This document shows positions 7,368 through 10,905 of a stretch of 10,905 nt of DNA, piece after piece. Origin of the DNA: Alphaproteobacteria bacterium (GTDB taxonomy: Bacteria; Pseudomonadota; Alphaproteobacteria; Paracaedibacterales; JAKBAR01). The stretch lies in the NCBI GenBank assembly GCA_019745755.1, contig JAIESS010000025.1, forward strand, positions 1 to 10,905, given 5' to 3'. Each line of letters starts with the position of its first letter. The first letter of the stretch is position 1. The position numbers and the translations under genes are program-made. The notes beneath the pieces are model-generated. The model saw only the letters and a list, made by a program, of their open reading frames with translations, was not told the DNA's origin and did not search any database.

Positions 7368-9047
7368 ATGGCCTCCTATCAATATTCCTACGTTATTAAA
7401 TCCCTGACTAAATCCTACCCCGGCGGTCGCACCGTCCTCAAAGACATATGGCTGTCCTTTTTTCCAGGAGCCAAAATCGGTATTATTGGGCCCAACGGTT
7501 CAGGAAAATCGACCCTTCTTAAAATTATGGCAGGCTTGGACAAAGAATTTCAAGGGGAAGCGTGGGCAGCAGATGGCCTCAAAATTGGCTATTTGGCGCA
7601 GGAGCCTGAGCTTAATCCCAATCTCGATGTTCTCGGCAATATTATGGAAGGGCTTGCCGAGATTAAAAAAGTCATGGATGATTTTGATGCCCTAAATGCG
7701 AAATTCATGGAGCCTATGTCTGATGATGAAATGGCATCTCTCCTCAATATTCAAGCAGAACTTCAAGAAAAAATTGATATGGCAGATGGATGGAATATCG
7801 ATCGCAAGATTGAGATTGCCATGGATGCACTGCGTTGTCCGCCCGGAGACTGGGCTGTGGACCGTTTGTCCGGTGGTGAAAAGCGTCGTGTGGCCCTGTG
7901 TCGTCTTCTTCTTTCTATGCCAGATTTGCTCCTTCTCGATGAGCCAACAAACCATTTAGATGCCGAATCCGTAGCGTGGCTTGAAAAATATTTGAAAGAT
8001 TACGCAGGCACTGTCATTCTTGTTACCCATGATCGCTATTTCTTAGATACTGTTGTGAGTTGGATTTTAGAGCTTGATCGGGGTGAGGGTATTCCTTTTG
8101 AAGGCAATTATTCAGCGTGGTTGGAACAAAAGCAAAAACGCCTTTCTGTTGAGCAAAAACAAGAACAATCCCGTCAAAAACAATTAGCCCGAGAATTGGA
8201 GTGGATTCGTCAATCACCCAAGGCTCGTCAATCAAAAAGTAAGGCCCGTGTCACGGCGTACGAGGAATTACTCAACAACGCCTATGACCAAGGGCAAGGG
8301 GATGGCCAGATCTTTATTCCGCCGGGGGAACGCCTTGGCGAGAATGTCATTGAAGCTCAGCATATTAACAAGGCTTTTGATGATAAGTTCTTGATCGAAG
8401 ACCTATCCTTTAAATTACCGAAGGGCGGCATTGTGGGTGTTATTGGTCCCAACGGTGCAGGTAAGACAACCCTTTTCCGCATGATGACGGGGCAAGATAC
8501 ACCGGATACCGGTGTGATGAAAATTGGTGAGTCCGTGGTCCTTGGTTACGTCGATCAGTCTCGCGATGCACTCAATGGAAACAAAACTGTATGGGAGGAA
8601 GTCTCTAATGGCCTTGATATGATACAATTGGGCAAAAAAGAGGTCTCCAGCCGAGCATATTGCTCCTGGTTCAACTTTAAGGGTGCAGATCAGCAGAAAA
8701 AAGTCGGCCTTCTCTCCGGTGGTGAACGTAATCGTGTGCATCTAGCCTGCATTCTTAAATCCGGTGCAAATGTGCTCCTCCTTGACGAACCAACGAATGA
8801 TCTTGATGTAGAAACACTCCGCTCTCTTGAAGAGGCTCTGATTAATTTCGCTGGTTGTGCCATCGTGATTTCTCATGATCGCTTTTTCTTAGACCGCGTT
8901 GCCACCCATATTCTCGCTTTTGAGGGCGATAGCCACGTGGAGTGGTTTGAAGGGAACTTTGAATCCTATGAAGAGGATAAAAAACGTCGTCTTGGTGCAG
9001 AATCCATGGAGCCAAAACGTATTCGGTATAAACCCCTTGTGAGGTAG
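7368..9047 (+). CDS. ettA: EttA, energy-dependent translational throttle ABC-F ATPase
   Basis: The 559-residue protein holds two ABC domains in one chain and no membrane segments, as in ABC-F proteins that act in the ribosomal E site and gate the start of elongation according to ATP/ADP. Domain 1 has Walker A GPNGSGKST (near residue 42), signature LSGGEKRRV and Walker B with catalytic Glu LLLLDEPTNHLD (near 190). A charged linker rich in Lys, Gln and Arg (about 255-295) corresponds to the P-site tRNA interaction motif. Domain 2 has GPNGAGKTT (near 364), LSGGERNRV and LLLDEPTNDLD. The C-terminus WFEGNFESYEEDKKRRLG...RIRYKPL is diagnostic for EttA rather than Uup or YheS, and the length matches E. 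coli EttA (555). The start ATG has only a weak site (GTGGA) upstream. All catalytic residues are intact, so the gene is under selection, unlike several neighbours. It ends in TAG. Confidence 0.95.
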   Translation: MASYQYSYVIKSLTKSYPGGRTVLKDIWLSFFPGAKIGIIGPNGSGKSTLLKIMAGLDKEFQGEAWAADGLKIGYLAQEPELNPNLDVLGNIMEGLAEIKKVMDDFDALNAKFMEPMSDDEMASLLNIQAELQEKIDMADGWNIDRKIEIAMDALRCPPGDWAVDRLSGGEKRRVALCRLLLSMPDLLLLDEPTNHLDAESVAWLEKYLKDYAGTVILVTHDRYFLDTVVSWILELDRGEGIPFEGNYSAWLEQKQKRLSVEQKQEQSRQKQLARELEWIRQSPKARQSKSKARVTAYEELLNNAYDQGQGDGQIFIPPGERLGENVIEAQHINKAFDDKFLIEDLSFKLPKGGIVGVIGPNGAGKTTLFRMMTGQDTPDTGVMKIGESVVLGYVDQSRDALNGNKTVWEEVSNGLDMIQLGKKEVSSRAYCSWFNFKGADQQKKVGLLSGGERNRVHLACILKSGANVLLLDEPTNDLDVETLRSLEEALINFAGCAIVISHDRFFLDRVATHILAFEGDSHVEWFEGNFESYEEDKKRRLGAESMEPKRIRYKPLVR

Positions 9048-9173
9048 CATACCGGAAAATTAGAGCGGGGGCAGGGAAAGCGATGTCTTCCTCTGTGCCG
9101 CGTCCTCCTCTCGGTGATGATGAGAAAGAAGGCAGGGCCACCGCCACCATCGCAGCGGATTTTCTTGAAAGGT
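9048..9173. other. Short GC-richer gap between convergent ettA and the exported-protein gene
   Basis: These 126 bases separate the 3' ends of two convergent genes. They are noticeably richer in G and C than the surroundings (runs such as GCGGGGGCAGGG near 9065). I see no convincing terminator hairpin with a T-run for either gene, and no supported coding frame. Confidence 0.4.
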
Positions 9174-9680
9174 TTATCTTAAATATCTTGTCATATCAAG
9201 GAGAGTTGGTTCTGTTGAAGCCGACTTCTCTAGAATCTCCATGGCCAAGAGTGTTTTATCCAAAAGTTCCATGACCGTTTTTATATTATCAAGCCTAGAT
9301 TGGTCTGATGGTCTTTCTTTGTTACTTTTTATCACCGCCGGACGACCAAGTCGTTTTTGTAAGTTTTTGTAAATGCCCCCTTGAGGACTCTGCTTTGTCA
9401 TACGCTCTCTAGGCAATGTCAGAGCCATAGGAGTTTTATGATCAAGTCCCCTTTGTGTGTTCTCTTCAAGCTTATACAGCGGTGTCTCCAAAGAACACTT
9501 AGGCTCAATAGAACAACACGATGCCATAGCACTATGTATGCTCTTCTGATTACACCCATACTCTCTTATTATCTGACGCCGTTTTTCATCTGACTTTTCA
9601 TCAACGGTATTGTCAGGGTGATGCGTAGCCTTCCCAAGCGAACATGTGGCAAGGAGAAATAAAGTGATTTTCAAAAACAT
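9174..9680 (-). CDS. Hypothetical exported protein or lipoprotein (168 aa)
   Basis: The start chosen is ATG 9680, preceded by GGGAGA with eight bases of spacing; the open frame extends further up to 9806 but that would bury the signal peptide. Residues 1 to about 18 (MFLKITLFLLATCSLGKA) form an n-region with Lys and a hydrophobic core. The LATC tetrapeptide is a near-match to a lipobox (Thr at -1 is rare), while GKA is a possible signal peptidase I site, so the protein is either lipid-anchored or periplasmic. The rest is hydrophilic, with a Cys pair region (SCCSIEPKC, about 50-58) and a predicted helical C-terminus (IKTVMELLDKTLLAMEILEKSA). No family is recognised. It converges on ettA and diverges from prfB. 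Composition and a good ribosome-binding site argue for a real gene, probably lineage-specific. Confidence 0.6.
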   Translation of the reverse strand: MFLKITLFLLATCSLGKATHHPDNTVDEKSDEKRRQIIREYGCNQKSIHSAMASCCSIEPKCSLETPLYKLEENTQRGLDHKTPMALTLPRERMTKQSPQGGIYKNLQKRLGRPAVIKSNKERPSDQSRLDNIKTVMELLDKTLLAMEILEKSASTEPTLLDMTRYLR

Positions 9681-10000
9681 GATGACGTCTCCCATAAGAA
9701 TAACTATCTTTACTATTATTGAGTACGCACACTTTTTTAAGAAACCGTTAACACTAGGGCCCGTTTTTCTGAAAACCTTCTGAGCATGATGACTTTTTAT
9801 ACACATAAAATTAATAGAAAAATCCCATCATATGTGAAAAAACTCCTCCATGATGTGGGAAATCGTTAAAACCTGAATAAATATGTGGCAGCGTCAATCT
9901 ATAACATTTTGATTAATAACACACAGTTGAAAAACAAGCCTGAAATGGTGTTATATAGCCCTATACATATAACAAACATGTTTTAGGAAATGACACGCTC
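9681..10000. other. Intergenic region between divergent exported-protein gene and prfB
   Basis: This 320-base AT-rich stretch has no supported gene. It contains an imperfect inverted repeat (TCCCATCAT at 9823-9831 against ATGATGTGGGA at 9850-9860, with a two-base bulge) without a T-run. The plus-strand promoter candidate and the AGGAAA ribosome-binding site (9985-9990) for prfB lie at its right end; the GGGAGA site of the minus-strand gene lies at its left end. Confidence 0.5.
9927..9957 (+). promoter_or_regulatory. Putative prfB promoter
   Basis: TTGAAA (9927-9932) resembles a -35 box, and TG-T-TATATA (9949-9957) resembles an extended -10, with a longish 19-base spacer. It lies about 45 bases before the prfB start. 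Judged by eye only. Confidence 0.35.
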
Positions 10001-10057
10001 ATGCGCGCAGAAATGATCACTCTCGTCGATGATATTAAAGAATCCATCGGTTTGCTT

Positions 10058-10073
10058 CGGAGGCATCTTTGAC
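10058..10073 (+). promoter_or_regulatory. prfB: prfB programmed +1 ribosomal frameshift site
   Basis: CGGAGG (10058-10063), CAT, then the slippery CTT-TGA-C (10067-10073). This matches the known bacterial RF2 site in which an internal Shine-Dalgarno sits one codon before CUU-UGA-C; the ribosome slips on CUU when RF2 is scarce, giving autoregulation. Spacing is identical to the E. coli site. Confidence 0.95.
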
Positions 10074-10795
10074 TGGGACAAAGCAACAACACGATTAGCC
10101 GAGCTTGAGGCTGAGGCTGAAGATCCCACCCTTTGGGATGATGCCAAACGGGCCCAAGGCCTGATGAAAGAAAAAGAAGCCTTGTCTCGAAATATTCAAA
10201 AGATCAAGAGCACAGAACATCAGCTAGAGGACAGCATTTGCTTGATTGAGCTCGGTGATGAAATGGGGGATCAAGATAGTATTAATGAGGGAGAAAAAGC
10301 GCTAACCATTCTTGCTACGTCCTGTGCACGAGCTCGCCTTGAGACCCTTTTATCTGGGGAGGCCGACGCCAACTCTTGCTTTATCGAAATTAATGCGGGA
10401 GCAGGCGGAACAGAGGCTCAAGACTGGGCCCATATGATGGCGCGTATGTACTCCCGTTGGGCTGACAGCCGTGGTTATACCATTGAAGTATTGGACGAAA
10501 ATCCTGGTGAAGAAGCGGGCATTAAATCCATGACTCTTAAAATTAATGGCTACCAAGCATATGGTTGGCTTAAAACGGAATCTGGCGTCCATCGTTTAGT
10601 GCGTATTTCGCCTTTTGACTCCAATGCACGTCGCCATACCAGTTTTGCCTCCGTATGGGTGTACCCCGAAATTGATGATACGATTAATATTGTCATTGAG
10701 GATAAAGACCTGCGTATTGATACCTACCGGGCATCAGGGGCTGGAGGGCAGCACGTCAACAAGACAGAATCCGCCATCCGCATCACCCACTTGCC

Positions 10796-10822
10796 AACAA
10801 ACATTGTAGTACAATGTTTGTT
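10796..10822. repeat. 27-base palindrome (13-bp arms) at the point where prfB homology ends
   Basis: AACAAACATTGTA (10796-10808) and TACAATGTTTGTT (10810-10822) are exact reverse complements around a single G. The left arm and the first half of the right arm encode conserved RF2 residues (TNIVVQC); the outer right end is already non-RF2 sequence. It may mark an insertion junction, a target hairpin, or an amplification/assembly artefact. Confidence 0.7.
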
Positions 10823-10905
10823 TAATAAGAAAATGTATATAAAAATAAGTTTTGGTAACCAACCGGTATCATTGTTTAGAGGTATTGCTTAAAAAGAACT
10901 TATCG
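10818..10905. other. AT-rich foreign sequence after the prfB break, running off the window
   Basis: These last bases do not continue RF2 in any plus-strand frame. On the minus strand one frame stays open from about 10888 leftward (beginning AIPLNNDTGWLPK), too short to identify. It could be the end of an insertion sequence, an intron or a rearranged segment. No terminal inverted repeat or target duplication can be tested because the other boundary lies outside. Confidence 0.4.

Larger units (their letters stand above)
10001..10892 (+). pseudogene. prfB: prfB: peptide chain release factor 2, with programmed +1 frameshift, 3' end replaced
   Basis: RF2 reads UGA and UAA stops and triggers peptide release. 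The ATG at 10001 follows AGGAAA (9985-9990). Codons 1-23 (MRAEMITL...LLRRHL) end at an in-frame TGA (10070-10072); shifting +1 gives DWDKATTRLAELEAE and the rest of the protein. Visible landmarks: PTLWDD, the domain 2 start INAGAGGTEAQDWA, the stop-codon-recognition tripeptide SPF in RISPFDSNARRHTSF, and GGQ at residues 248-250 (SGAGGQHVNKTES). After VVQC (residue 272) the expected Q-N-x-R-S-Q segment and about 90 further residues are absent; instead come 24 unrelated residues and a TAA at 10890-10892. The change falls inside a 27-base palindrome. The gene is therefore interrupted by an inserted or rearranged sequence (or an assembly join). Because RF2 is normally essential where UGA is a stop, a second copy, late-frame continuation beyond the window or an artefact must be considered. 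Confidence 0.85.

Noticed and set aside
8842..9274. Overlapping ORFs on both strands around 9048-9173
   Set aside because: They mostly overlap ettA or the exported-protein gene in other frames, have no ribosome-binding sites and resemble nothing known.
9174..9806. Longer 210-residue form of the exported protein
   Set aside because: The extra 42 residues precede a clear signal peptide and the good ribosome-binding site fits the ATG at 9680.
1..10905. CRISPR arrays, tRNA or rRNA genes
   Set aside because: No regularly spaced repeats, no tRNA-like cloverleaf or T-loop motif and no rRNA segments were seen on either strand by eye.
10796..10905. Simple fold-back chimera, with sequence after the palindrome being the inverted copy of upstream DNA
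   Set aside because: Beyond the 13-bp arm the right side does not match the reverse complement of prfB, so a plain fold-back does not explain it; other artefacts remain possible.

Overview
The window looks like part of an alphaproteobacterial chromosome, most likely from a host-associated lineage of the Holosporales kind with an eroding genome. This is an inference from the proteins present (a HIG1-domain protein with the alphaproteobacterial RLRVLLQG motif, EttA, YggS, an RF2 with a programmed frameshift), the moderately AT-rich composition, and the number of broken genes. No taxonomic marker is present.

Left part (1-5013, all minus strand, so read from right to left): two small secreted-peptide precursors with short double-glycine leaders (5013-4813 and 4755-4519) are followed by a three-gene exporter of the NHLM/NHLP bacteriocin type. 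The exporter consists of an HlyD-like adaptor, an ABC transporter with an N-terminal C39 leader peptidase, and a second peptidase-less ABC transporter. The three genes are joined by ATGA stop/start overlaps. Each carries one lesion: an in-frame TGA in the adaptor (3967-3969), an in-frame TAG exactly at the conserved oxyanion-hole Gln codon of the peptidase (3038-3040), and a stop or frameshift in the second transporter at the window edge. The rest of each reading frame is well preserved, so inactivation appears recent, unless restart or readthrough rescues the proteins. Between the precursor genes lies a perfect hairpin that contains one ribosome-binding site of the second precursor and could also pair with its other one.

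Middle (5014-7367): a 370-base intergenic region, a small two-helix HIG1-type membrane protein, a heavily decayed dnaQ (proofreading exonuclease) pseudogene, a YbjQ-family protein and a short-N-terminus YggS (PLP homeostasis).

Right part (7368-10905): a complete ettA (ribosome-associated ABC-F ATPase), a convergent 168-residue exported protein of unknown function, and prfB (RF2) with its classic +1 frameshift site. prfB keeps its SPF and GGQ motifs, but its sequence stops resembling RF2 right at a 27-base near-perfect palindrome, which suggests an insertion or rearrangement running off the window end.

The most interesting feature is the peptide export locus: class-II-style double-glycine precursors with unusual His/Asn/Ser/Thr-rich cores, an NHLP-type exporter, and a possible RNA switch between the precursors. 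It looks like a system being lost. The loss of dnaQ nearby and the broken prfB fit general genome decay.
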